A stretch of DNA of 64,000 bases from JAWXVD01 sp044425705 (GTDB lineage Bacteria > Bacillota > Clostridia > Lachnospirales > Lachnospiraceae), in contig JAWXVD010000004.1 in the NCBI GenBank assembly GCA_044425705.1, positions 15,396 through 79,395 of the forward strand. The letters are read 5' to 3'. Positions within the stretch are counted from its first letter, which is position 1. Every line of letters begins with the position of its first letter. The notes beneath the pieces were generated by a model. That model saw only the letters and a list, made by a program, of their open reading frames with translations. It did no database searches and was not told the origin of the DNA. Positions 19,348 to 26,988 of the stretch are shown piece by piece. A program made the translations under genes and the position numbers.

Positions 19348-20814
19348 ATGAAGAACTCAAACACCACAACTGCTGCTGCATACATACGCGTTAGCACTCA
19401 TGATCAGGAAGAACTATCACCTGATTCTCAGATAAGATTAATACAAGACTATTGCACAAAAAACAGATTACACCTTCCTGCCTCTAACATCTTTGTTGAC
19501 GGTGGAATTTCTGGTCGTAAAGCTCATACGCGCCCTGAATTCCAAAAGATGATATCTTTAGCCAAGGAAAAAGAACCTCCTTTTGATGTTATTCTTGTTT
19601 GGAAATTTTCTAGATTTGCAAGGAATCAAGAAGAAAGCATTGTCTATAAGACACTTTTAAAGAAAAATAATATAGATGTGGTCAGCATCTCTGAACCATT
19701 AATAGAAGGTCCTTTTGGCTCTCTTATCGAACGCATTATAGAGTGGATGGATGAATACTACTCAATTCGTTTATCTAGCGATGTAAAAAGAGGAATGATT
19801 GAAAATGCTTTAAGAGGCGCCTACCAAGCTCCCGCACCTCTTGGATATCATAATATAAATAAATCATTGTCAATCGTTCCTGAAGAATCTGAAATTGTGA
19901 AACTAATTTTCCAAAAATATATATATGAAAATATGGGTATTGTCTCTATTGCTAGTTTATTAAACAGCATGAATATACAAACAAAAAGAGGACGTAAATT
20001 TGAAAATAGAACTATTCGTTATATTTTACAAAATCCAGTCTACGCTGGATATGTTCGTTGGAATGTAGGTCGCGAAAATTTACGTGTGGGAAAAGTAAGT
20101 TCTCCTAATATGATTATACAGAAAGGAAATTTTGAACCGATCATTCCTCTATCTGTATTTGAAGAAGTTCAAAAAAAATTATCAAATAATGTGCACAAAA
20201 AAACCGAACGGACTATTGATCTAAAAGGACATTGGCTTAGTGGTTTACTAAAATGTTCAAACTGTAGCGGTTCTCTTACTTATACACATTCTAACAATGG
20301 TTTTCAATGTATCAATTACTCACATGGAAAATGTTCCGTTTCCCACTATGTATCAGCTAACATTATCATTACCGCAATCATAAAAACCTTAGCCCAGCAA
20401 ATCACCAATGAATTTATATATACAACTGAATCAATAACTACAAAAAATACTAATATTATGGAATTATCTCTCTTAAATACATCATTAGAAAATTTGAAGA
20501 CAAAAGAATTCAGAATAAAAGAAGCCTACCGAAATGGAATAGATACTCTAGAAGAATATCAAGAACATAAAACATTCATTGCTACAGAGCAACAACGTAT
20601 AAAACATTCTATTGCATCATTATCACAAGATATCACTAATCAAGATAAAGCTTATACTACGCATGACACTAAATGCATAAAGCATGTGATAGATATTTTA
20701 CAAAATGACACATATTCTAAAAACGAAAAGTCAGCTGCGCTCCATTCTATCTGCGAAAAAATCGTTTATAACAAACACACAAAGTCTATTACAATATACT
20801 GCGTTTATCACTAG
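19348..20814 (+). CDS. Large serine recombinase
   Basis: 488-aa site-specific recombinase. The N-terminal resolvase domain carries AAYIRVSTHDQEELS with catalytic Ser16, and VWKFSRFARNQEE near 88 supplies conserved Arg residues. The recombinase domain (about 155-285) contains RTIRYILQNPVYAGYVRW. A zinc ribbon follows with Cys303, Cys306, Cys321 and Cys329, then a coiled-coil-like region. Start 19348 is chosen after GGAGG; ATG 19336 sits within that site. It is the obvious enzyme for the inverted 19-bp cores that flank the segment. Confidence 0.93.
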   Translation: MKNSNTTTAAAYIRVSTHDQEELSPDSQIRLIQDYCTKNRLHLPASNIFVDGGISGRKAHTRPEFQKMISLAKEKEPPFDVILVWKFSRFARNQEESIVYKTLLKKNNIDVVSISEPLIEGPFGSLIERIIEWMDEYYSIRLSSDVKRGMIENALRGAYQAPAPLGYHNINKSLSIVPEESEIVKLIFQKYIYENMGIVSIASLLNSMNIQTKRGRKFENRTIRYILQNPVYAGYVRWNVGRENLRVGKVSSPNMIIQKGNFEPIIPLSVFEEVQKKLSNNVHKKTERTIDLKGHWLSGLLKCSNCSGSLTYTHSNNGFQCINYSHGKCSVSHYVSANIIITAIIKTLAQQITNEFIYTTESITTKNTNIMELSLLNTSLENLKTKEFRIKEAYRNGIDTLEEYQEHKTFIATEQQRIKHSIASLSQDITNQDKAYTTHDTKCIKHVIDILQNDTYSKNEKSAALHSICEKIVYNKHTKSITIYCVYH

Positions 20815-20845
20815 AATTTATAAATCCTATTATCTGTATTCAATT

Positions 20846-20904
20846 AAAAATTGCTTCTATTGTAGATATGAAGCAAATAAAATCTACATTGGAAGCAATT
20901 TTTA
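20846..20904. terminator. Terminator between recombinase and cotJC 3' part
   Basis: AAAAATTGCTTCTATTGTAG pairs with CTACATTGGAAGCAATTTTT. It can act in both directions: after the recombinase on + and after cotJC on -. Confidence 0.75.
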
Positions 20905-20913
20905 ATACAATAC

Positions 20914-21417
20914 TTATTTCTTACAACGATCAAATTCAGGATTATATTGATAATAGTTTTTAGCATCTAGTTCATCTTGTACACGACGTAATCCTTCACC
21001 AAAACGTTGGAAATGAACAATTTCACGTGCACGTAAAAATTTAATTGGGTCTAATACATCAGGATCATCCACAAGTCGAATGATATTTTCATAGGTTGCA
21101 CGAGCCTTTTGCTCAGCAGCCATATCTTCCACTAAATCAGCAACCGCATCTCCTTTTGATTGAAATTCACAGGCATTAAATGGAACACCACCTGCCGCTT
21201 GTGGCCATAAAGCAATTGTATGGTCAACATAGTAATCGGCAAAACCAGAATCTTTGATTTCTTCCATAGACAAATTTCTGGTTAATTGATGAACAATTGT
21301 TCCAATTAATTCAAAGTGTGCCAGTTCTTCTGTTCCCACATCAGTCAGAATACCAGCCACTTCACGATAGGGCATTGAAAAACGTTGTGACAAATATCTG
21401 GTAGATGCACTAAGTTC
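20914..21417 (-). pseudogene. cotJC: cotJC 3' part (last 167 codons), inverted
   Basis: The remainder of CotJC, a Mn-catalase-like spore-coat protein. It opens at the 19-bp core with ELSASTRYLSQRFSMPY and continues with ILTDVGTEELAHFELIGTIV, then AAEQKARATYENIIRL and FLRAREIVHFQRFGE, which carry the ferritin-like Glu/His ligands. The piece has no start of its own suited to full CotJC and runs opposite to cotJA and cotJB. Joined to 17280-17381 it gives 201 aa, close to the roughly 190 aa of the family. Confidence 0.9.
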
Positions 21418-21436
21418 CCCATCAGGTCCACCGTAT
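21418..21436 (-). other. Recombination site, right (attR-like)
   Basis: Reverse-complement copy of the 19-bp core at 17363-17381. Inside is cotJC coding sequence (GAACTTAGTG); outside, toward degV, is the other element arm (reads TTCTAACG into the core on the - strand). Confidence 0.85.
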
Positions 21437-21455
21437 CGTTAGAAGCTATATTTTT

Positions 21456-22325
21456 TTATCTCACATCACCAAAGAAAAACAATGCAACTGTACCTGGTCC
21501 TGAATGTGCACCTATTGCTGGTCCTATATCATTCAAGATAAATTGATCAATAGCATATTTTTCTTTTACCAAATCTCTTACATATTCTGCATCTTCTAAA
21601 GCATCTGCATGACTAATAAAGACGATATCATTTTTCCCTTGATAGCTTCCTAAACGTTCTTCCATACCATCTACTAATGCTTTTAATGATTTTTTACGTC
21701 CTCTTACTTTACCCACTGCAACCAAGGCGCCTTCAGGATTTACATGTAAAATTGGTTTCACATTAATCATCGTTCCCACAACAGCCGATGTTTTACTTAC
21801 ACGACCACCTCTGAACAAATGAAACAAATCATCTACTGTAAAAATTTGTACTGCATTTCCTTTATAAGTTTCTAGCCATTCTGCTATTTCTTCTATAGTT
21901 TTTCCAGCATTTCTCATTTCTACAGCTTTATGTATCAAAAGTCCTTGTCCCATAGATGCCGCCAAAGTATCTACTACAATGATATTAATGTCATCTCTTT
22001 CTTCCATCAATTCCACTGCTGCCATACGACAACTATTATATGTTCCACTTAACGCTGAAGAAAAAGAAATACAGAGAATATCTTTACTATCTTCAAGTAA
22101 ACTTTCCATTACTTCTCTTGCATCGGAAGGATTTACTTGAGAAGTAGTGGCCATAGAACCATTTCTCATACGTGTATAGAAATCTTTTGACTCTAATTGT
22201 TTGTCTTTTGAATAAGTTTCTCCATCTATCATATATGATAAATGCACCACCTCAACATCATTTTCTTTTAAATATGTAAGTGGCATATCTGAGTTTGAAT
22301 CTGTCATAATCTTAAAATTGCACAT
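21456..22325 (-). CDS. DegV family fatty-acid-binding protein
   Basis: 289-aa DegV protein. Family features are the N-terminal KIMTDSNSDMPLTYLKENDV, the TSQVNPSDAREVMESLL segment, SSALSGTYNS (near 98), and DLFHLFRGGRVSKTSA (near 165), with IGPAIGAHSGPGTVALFFFG at the end. DegV/FakB proteins bind a fatty acid and present it to the FakA kinase; no fakA is visible nearby. The 3' end lies only about 20 bp from the right recombination site of the cotJC element. Confidence 0.9.
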   Translation of the reverse strand: MCNFKIMTDSNSDMPLTYLKENDVEVVHLSYMIDGETYSKDKQLESKDFYTRMRNGSMATTSQVNPSDAREVMESLLEDSKDILCISFSSALSGTYNSCRMAAVELMEERDDINIIVVDTLAASMGQGLLIHKAVEMRNAGKTIEEIAEWLETYKGNAVQIFTVDDLFHLFRGGRVSKTSAVVGTMINVKPILHVNPEGALVAVGKVRGRKKSLKALVDGMEERLGSYQGKNDIVFISHADALEDAEYVRDLVKEKYAIDQFILNDIGPAIGAHSGPGTVALFFFGDVR

Positions 22326-22408
22326 CTTTTTTCACTCCTCTTTTCATAACTATATTAATACCTATCTCTTTCTCTCAGTCTAGCAACTTTGGCTCGTTAA
22401 GAAACAAA

Positions 22409-23026
22409 TTAACGGTTGCTAGTACTACCAAAACCACCATTACGGCAATCTTCTACCTCATCATCTAACGTAATTCCATATTCCTCAAAAATCCCTTGGG
22501 CAAATCCGTCTCCCGTTTTTAATGAAACAACTTTTCCTTCATTAGAATCATTTGTAATTTTGATGAAAATGTGTCCTTCATTATCTGAATGAAAGTAGTC
22601 ACTATCTATAATACCTACTGTGTTATTTAATTGCAAGCGAAATTTAAATCCTAAACCACTTCTCGGAAAAATTTTCAACACCCAGTTGTCTTCCATCCAC
22701 ACGCGAATCCCTGTTGGAATCTTAATCGTTTTCCCTGGTTCTAAGTTAAATCCAAAAGGTGTTTTTACATCATAACCTGCACTGCCTTTTGTTGCTCTTA
22801 CTGGCAAAGTAATGTTTTCATACATATCAATGATATCTTGTTCACTAAATTGCGGAAAATCATCACCCATTCCCTGTTTGAATTGTTCCAAACTTACTTT
22901 ATGAAACTGTCCTATTCTTTTCATTTCTCCCCTATTCTGAAAGTTCATTGAATGAAGAACCCCACCACTGGAGTTCTTCTCATTTCTTTCACTATAATCA
23001 AATTTTCTTGTTTCATAACAATTCAT
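22409..23026 (-). CDS. dUTPase-like deoxyuridine triphosphate nucleotidohydrolase
   Basis: Trimeric dUTPase-fold enzyme that would hydrolyse dUTP to dUMP. Motif 1 is KGSAGYDVKTP, motif 2 FPRSGLGFKFRLQLNN, motif 3 NTVGIIDSDY, and the C-terminal Gly-rich arm RNGGFGSTSNR. The start is uncertain: the open frame begins at 23026, abutting nrdG, but ATG at 22924 (KRIGQFHKVSL) may be the real start. Length 171-205 aa. Position after nrdDG fits a nucleotide-supply operon. Confidence 0.85.
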   Translation of the reverse strand: MNCYETRKFDYSERNEKNSSGGVLHSMNFQNRGEMKRIGQFHKVSLEQFKQGMGDDFPQFSEQDIIDMYENITLPVRATKGSAGYDVKTPFGFNLEPGKTIKIPTGIRVWMEDNWVLKIFPRSGLGFKFRLQLNNTVGIIDSDYFHSDNEGHIFIKITNDSNEGKVVSLKTGDGFAQGIFEEYGITLDDEVEDCRNGGFGSTSNR

Positions 23027-23536
23027 TTATTTATAATTGCCACAAAACAGTGTTGGAACCAACTTATCTGTTTGCTTTAACGTAGCTTGTACATCGATGA
23101 CTCTTTGATTTTTGCTACCTTTCCACAATAATTTTGCATCTTTCGTAGCCACCTCGAATTCACCATCTACTAATACATCCAAAAATTGCATCACTGGATA
23201 ATACCAAATACCTTCCCACTTTGCACCTGTATATAGCCAAATTGTTTTATTTGGATATTTTTCCTTAATTTCTTCTGCTAACGCTCTAATATCTAATCTA
23301 TTTGCTGCATGAAGAGGGTCACCTCCTGATAACGTAATCCCTGAAATATATGGTTTTTCTAATTGTTCAAAAATTTCTTCTTTTGCAGCTTGGTCAAATG
23401 CCACACCACCATTAGGATCCCATGTAATCGGATTGTGACATTCTTTACAACAATGGCTACAGCCTGCTACCCATAAAACAACTCGCAAACCATCTCCATT
23501 TAACATATCATCCTTTGTTATATTATGATATCTCAT
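23027..23536 (-). CDS. nrdG: Anaerobic ribonucleotide reductase activating protein
   Basis: Radical SAM activase that installs the glycyl radical on NrdD. The cluster motif is AGCSHCCKECHN (C-x3-C-x2-C with one extra Cys), near residue 28. TLSGGDPLH (near 68) is the SAM-binding GGD motif. 169 aa is the usual length. It begins just 2 bp downstream of nrdD and is followed directly by the dUTPase gene. Confidence 0.93.
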   Translation of the reverse strand: MRYHNITKDDMLNGDGLRVVLWVAGCSHCCKECHNPITWDPNGGVAFDQAAKEEIFEQLEKPYISGITLSGGDPLHAANRLDIRALAEEIKEKYPNKTIWLYTGAKWEGIWYYPVMQFLDVLVDGEFEVATKDAKLLWKGSKNQRVIDVQATLKQTDKLVPTLFCGNYK

Positions 23537-23538
23537 TC

Positions 23539-25728
23539 CTACATAGACTTCCTTTCTGCAATTTCTGCCATTTTCGCATCATTCAACCTTGTATCTCCAT
23601 GTACTCTAGAATAAGACAGATATCCATTCATACGATCAATTTTAGTTAAATTTGTACTTCCACATTTTGGGCACACATCCATTTCTAATTCTTCATGTCC
23701 ACAATTATCACAGTACGCTAATGATAAATTCACGCCTTCATAAAGACCCATATCCATAGCTCTTCTTAATAGTGTTTTAATGGCTTCCATATTGTACGAA
23801 ATTGGGTATTTTACATATTGAATCTTTCCACCATTAGATAACTCCCAGAAACGATATTCTAGGTTTTGTTTTTCAATTGGCGTAATATCTTCTGATACGT
23901 GACAGTGGAAGCTATTACTTACATAATCACGATCTGAAACACCTTCTATAATTCCATATTTCTTACGGAATTGCTGTACTTGCAATCCACAGAGATTTTC
24001 TGCTGGTGTTCCGTAAATTGCATATAATCTGCCATCTTCTTCTTTGAATTCATTCACTCTTTTATTAATAAATTCCAATACTTCAATGGCAAAATTACCA
24101 TCTTCTACTAAAGATTTACCATTGTATAACATCTGTAATTCATTGAATGCTGTAATACCAAAGGAAGCTGTAGCTGGTTTTAAAAGCGGTTTGATTTTAT
24201 CTGTTAATTTCAAGTTTCCACCTAAAAATCCACCTTCACAATAAGCTAAAGGATTAGTAGATGCGCGCATTTCTCCTAGATACGCATAAGTTCTCAAATG
24301 TAATCCACGAATCAATGTTAAATAATAATCTAATACTTCATAAAAATCTTTACTTTCATGGCGTGCCTTGGCAAGAATCATAGGCAAATGAAGGGAAACT
24401 GCACCTACATTAAATCTTCCCACAAAAATTGGCGAATCTTGATTATCTGCTGGATACATACCACCTCTTTCATACCAAGGTGAAAGGAAGGCACGACAAC
24501 CCATTGGCGAAATAATCTTGCCATATTGTTTATACATACTTCCAACGTAACCTTTACCTGTTAAGCTAAGCCAATCTGGATACATTGTTTTAGCAGAACA
24601 ACTAACGCCTGCTTCAAAAACATCTTCTAATGGTTTTCCAGGGCCATGGAGGTTTTCATCATATAAAAATACAATTTTAGGGAATAATACTGGTTTTTTA
24701 CAGCCTTTTTTTCCTTGTCCACGTTTTCTTACATTCAATAATGTAATCGTAGCTAATTTAGCAAAACGGTCTGTTCCTGTACCTGCCGTAACCGTGATAA
24801 ACGGATAATCTCCACGACTAGATGCCACTGTATTAAATTTATATTCCCATCCTTGGAATCCTTGCTCCATTTCTTTTACAACATCTGCGTACGCTTCTGC
24901 TTCTGCTGTTTCCTGATCAATACCAATTCTTAAATATTTTTCTACATCTCTAGTATATGATTTTAATGCATATGGTGCTAAAATATTGTCCACACTAGGT
25001 ACTGTAAATCCACCATATTGCTGACTAGCTGCACTTAATACGATATCACCAATGACATCAAATGCTACATCTAGTGTTTTTGGTTCATTATACCAAATAT
25101 TTCCCATTTCAAAACCGCCAGCCAAAACGTTTTCTACATCAAATAAACAGCAGTTCATAGTATCACGTCTTGCAGACATGTCGTGAACATAGATGTATCC
25201 GTCTCGACATGCTTGAATCTCTTCCGTTGTCATAAAAAATTTCTGATAAAGTGATTTATTTAATTGATTGAAGATCAAACTTCTTTTTGTAGAAACTAAA
25301 GCCGAGTCAGTATTGGCATTTTCTTTATCACCAACATACATAATAGATTGACTTTTTTTGTAAACATCATCTAACATTCTAACAAAGTCTTGCTTATAAT
25401 TTCTATAGTCACGATAACTCTTTGCTACAATTGGTTTAATGTCTTCCAAAGCGCCTTCCACAATATTATGCATCACTGGAATTGGAATTTCTTCTGCCTC
25501 TAACTCATCCACCATTTTTACTACATATTCACAAATTCTTCTTTGCTCTTCTTCTGTAAATTTCGTCAATGCACGGTAGGCACTTTTTCCAACAGCATTG
25601 ATAACCTTCTGTACATCAAAACCTTCGGAACTACCATCTTTCTTAATCATACGTACAGTTCGTTTCGTATGATACAACTGACCATAATTTATGGTTTCCT
25701 CTACTGGTAAGTCATTTTTTTCATTCAT
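23539..25728 (-). CDS. nrdD: Anaerobic ribonucleoside-triphosphate reductase
   Basis: Class III ribonucleotide reductase, 729 aa, making dNTPs without oxygen. An ATP-cone domain occupies the N-terminus (RMIKKDGSSEGFDVQKVINAV would be its start region). The barrel contains NVGAVSLHLP. A C-terminal zinc site uses CDNCGHEELEMDVCPKCG, and the glycyl radical site is NGYLSYSR near residue 700. It is transcribed with nrdG from the promoter at 25826-25854. Confidence 0.95.
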   Translation of the reverse strand: MNEKNDLPVEETINYGQLYHTKRTVRMIKKDGSSEGFDVQKVINAVGKSAYRALTKFTEEEQRRICEYVVKMVDELEAEEIPIPVMHNIVEGALEDIKPIVAKSYRDYRNYKQDFVRMLDDVYKKSQSIMYVGDKENANTDSALVSTKRSLIFNQLNKSLYQKFFMTTEEIQACRDGYIYVHDMSARRDTMNCCLFDVENVLAGGFEMGNIWYNEPKTLDVAFDVIGDIVLSAASQQYGGFTVPSVDNILAPYALKSYTRDVEKYLRIGIDQETAEAEAYADVVKEMEQGFQGWEYKFNTVASSRGDYPFITVTAGTGTDRFAKLATITLLNVRKRGQGKKGCKKPVLFPKIVFLYDENLHGPGKPLEDVFEAGVSCSAKTMYPDWLSLTGKGYVGSMYKQYGKIISPMGCRAFLSPWYERGGMYPADNQDSPIFVGRFNVGAVSLHLPMILAKARHESKDFYEVLDYYLTLIRGLHLRTYAYLGEMRASTNPLAYCEGGFLGGNLKLTDKIKPLLKPATASFGITAFNELQMLYNGKSLVEDGNFAIEVLEFINKRVNEFKEEDGRLYAIYGTPAENLCGLQVQQFRKKYGIIEGVSDRDYVSNSFHCHVSEDITPIEKQNLEYRFWELSNGGKIQYVKYPISYNMEAIKTLLRRAMDMGLYEGVNLSLAYCDNCGHEELEMDVCPKCGSTNLTKIDRMNGYLSYSRVHGDTRLNDAKMAEIAERKSM

Positions 25729-25825
25729 TGTAAAACCCCCTTTTTTGTTTCATATCAATAATTGATATATACTTTATCTTGTTATTACCATCTATATAAA
25801 CATCTACATGTTGTGTTTGAATTAT

Positions 25826-25854
25826 AGTATATTCCAATATATTGATTGTGTCAA
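25826..25854 (-). promoter_or_regulatory. Promoter of nrdD with palindrome in the spacer
   Basis: On the - strand TTGACA (25849-25854) and TATACT (25826-25831) are separated by 17 bp. The spacer contains the palindrome CAATATATTG, which resembles an NrdR box (AT-rich core of ACACwATATATwGTGT) and would overlap RNA polymerase. The NrdR assignment is inferred. Confidence 0.5.
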
Positions 25855-25892
25855 TTACTGTTTCTCTTTTTTTGATTAAATTATGAGTTTTA

Positions 25893-26040
25893 GTTACTTT
25901 TCACGGCTACACCGTAAAAAGTAACGAACGCATGCCCATTTGAATTCGCCTAGGTTGAGGGGCATGCTAATTGGCTCTCGTAATCGTTCTCTCCACACAA
26001 ATCAGCGGAGTGATTTGTGTGGACGTGAAATGTAACGAGT
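25893..26040. repeat. MITE-like fold-back element
   Basis: Ends are imperfect inverted repeats (GTTACTTTTCACGG at the left, reverse complement of CGTGAAATGTAAC at the right). Inside are hairpins at 25893-25925, around GCATGCCC/GGGGCATGC (25931-25968), and CACACAAATCA/TGATTTGTGTG. The first 33 bp recur at 28726-28758 with 3 differences. No coding potential was seen in the whole 25729-26243 gap. Confidence 0.5.
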
Positions 26041-26106
26041 TTTATTTCTATCATTATCCCTCAATAGATATTATGTGAACATCTTGACCCTCTAGCACTA
26101 TGGCAG

Positions 26107-26138
26107 AAAAAAGATGTCCATTTTCATGAACACCTTTT
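26107..26138 (-). terminator. Terminator of the 53-aa membrane protein gene
   Basis: On the - strand AAAAAGGTGTTC pairs with GGACATCTTTTTT around an ATGAAAAT loop, ending in a T-tract. It lies about 105 bp beyond the small gene. Confidence 0.6.
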
Positions 26139-26243
26139 TAGCCTTATATTTATTTATACTTTAACTTTCCATTTTTAAGCTCAATAATTTTTCACTTGTT
26201 AGTTAATGAAATCACAGTTGGTAAAAGTTACAATTTATTTTCA

Positions 26244-26405
26244 CTATTCTTCTACTTTAGTAGCTTCTAATGCAGCCGCCTTAGTATCTTGCTTCTTTCT
26301 TGTGATAATCCCTATTTTCACCGCTATTACAATCAGTGAAACCACCACTACAAATACAAGTAAGTATGATAAAAAACTATTGATAAATAATATTAAATTA
26401 TCCAT
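26244..26405 (-). CDS. Small membrane protein, 53 aa
   Basis: A single-span membrane protein, too short for most gene callers. It begins MDNLILFINSFLSYLLVFVV, has one hydrophobic segment to about residue 33, then a basic stop-transfer segment ITRKKQDTK and an acidic C-terminus EATKVEE. AAGGGG lies about 13 nt before the ATG. Similar small membrane proteins are frequent in Lachnospiraceae, but I cannot name a family. A + strand frame over the same bases is antisense and less convincing. Confidence 0.6.
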   Translation of the reverse strand: MDNLILFINSFLSYLLVFVVVVSLIVIAVKIGIITRKKQDTKAAALEATKVEE

Positions 26406-26441
26406 ATTTATATATTAGCCCCTTTCTTTCAAAAAACCCCT

Positions 26442-26467
26442 GTTACAAGTTATATATAAACTGTAAC
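26442..26467. repeat. Palindromic intergenic repeat, family A (variant)
   Basis: GTTACAAGTTATATATAAAC followed by TGTAAC. It lies between rnhA and the small membrane protein gene. Confidence 0.45.
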
Positions 26468-26503
26468 AACTCTTCTTTCATTTCAAAATAACTTCTGCTA
26501 CCA

Positions 26504-26986
26504 TCATACCATTTCAACTCCTGCATCGTCAAGTAAATCTATGCCATCAGCAGCAGTTGTAGCAAGTTCATCACATCGTTCATTTTCTGTATGCCCCGCA
26601 TGTCCTTTAATCCACTGAAAAGTAACATGATGTTTTTCTTTTGCCAGTAAAAGACGTTTCCATAAATCAATATTTTTGACTGGTTTATTAGCACTATTTT
26701 TCCAATTTCTTTTTAGCCATCCTTCAATCCAATGTTGATTAAATGCATCTGTAACATATTTAGAATCGGATATTACTGTTACCTGGCATGGTTTTGTCAG
26801 TGCTTCTAATCCCACAATAACACCCATTAACTCCATTCTATTATTAGTTGTTTTTTTATAACCCGCCGCATATTCTCGTTGATGGAGAATCCCTTTTCCA
26901 TCTCTATAATGTAACACACAACCATATCCACCTGGTCCATTAGGATTCCCTCTTGCAGCACCATCTGAATATATTATCACTTCCAT
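26504..26986 (-). CDS. rnhA: Ribonuclease HI
   Basis: RNase H type 1, which degrades the RNA strand of RNA-DNA hybrids. The catalytic carboxylates are visible: Asp in IIYSDGAARGNPNGPGGYG, Glu in RMELMGVIVGLEAL, Asp in VISDSKYVTDAF, and the last Asp in ENERCDELATTAA. The basic handle (WIEGWLKRNWKNSANKPV) is present. Start ATG 26986 follows GGAGG; the upstream TTG at 26998 lies inside that site. It begins 2 bp after the MutS-like gene. Confidence 0.93.
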   Translation of the reverse strand: MEVIIYSDGAARGNPNGPGGYGCVLHYRDGKGILHQREYAAGYKKTTNNRMELMGVIVGLEALTKPCQVTVISDSKYVTDAFNQHWIEGWLKRNWKNSANKPVKNIDLWKRLLLAKEKHHVTFQWIKGHAGHTENERCDELATTAADGIDLLDDAGVEMV

Positions 26987-26988
26987 AA

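Larger units (their letters stand above)
17363..21436. mobile_element. Putative invertible serine-recombinase element in cotJC
   Basis: The 4,036 bp between two inverted 19-bp cores hold a nuclease-like gene, an ATPase gene, a 57-aa ORF, a large serine recombinase, a terminator, and the 3' 83% of cotJC on the - strand. Flipping the segment joins codon 34 (GGG) to GAA at 21417 and yields an uninterrupted 201-aa CotJC. The other junction would then be an intact attP-like site next to degV. In the present state the sites look like attL and attR, so returning to the intact gene would be the direction that normally needs a directionality factor. Confidence 0.8.

Noticed and set aside
17280..21440. 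Simple phage or skin-type insertion into cotJC
   Set aside because: A plain insertion would leave the cotJC 3' part on the + strand with direct repeats. The 3' part is on the - strand and the cores are inverted, so inversion explains the layout better. Misassembly remains possible and is listed as a refutation.
26206..26418. + strand 70-aa ORF
   Set aside because: It lies antisense to the 53-aa membrane-protein frame, which has a clean transmembrane and charged-tail pattern. The + frame has no clear ribosome site.
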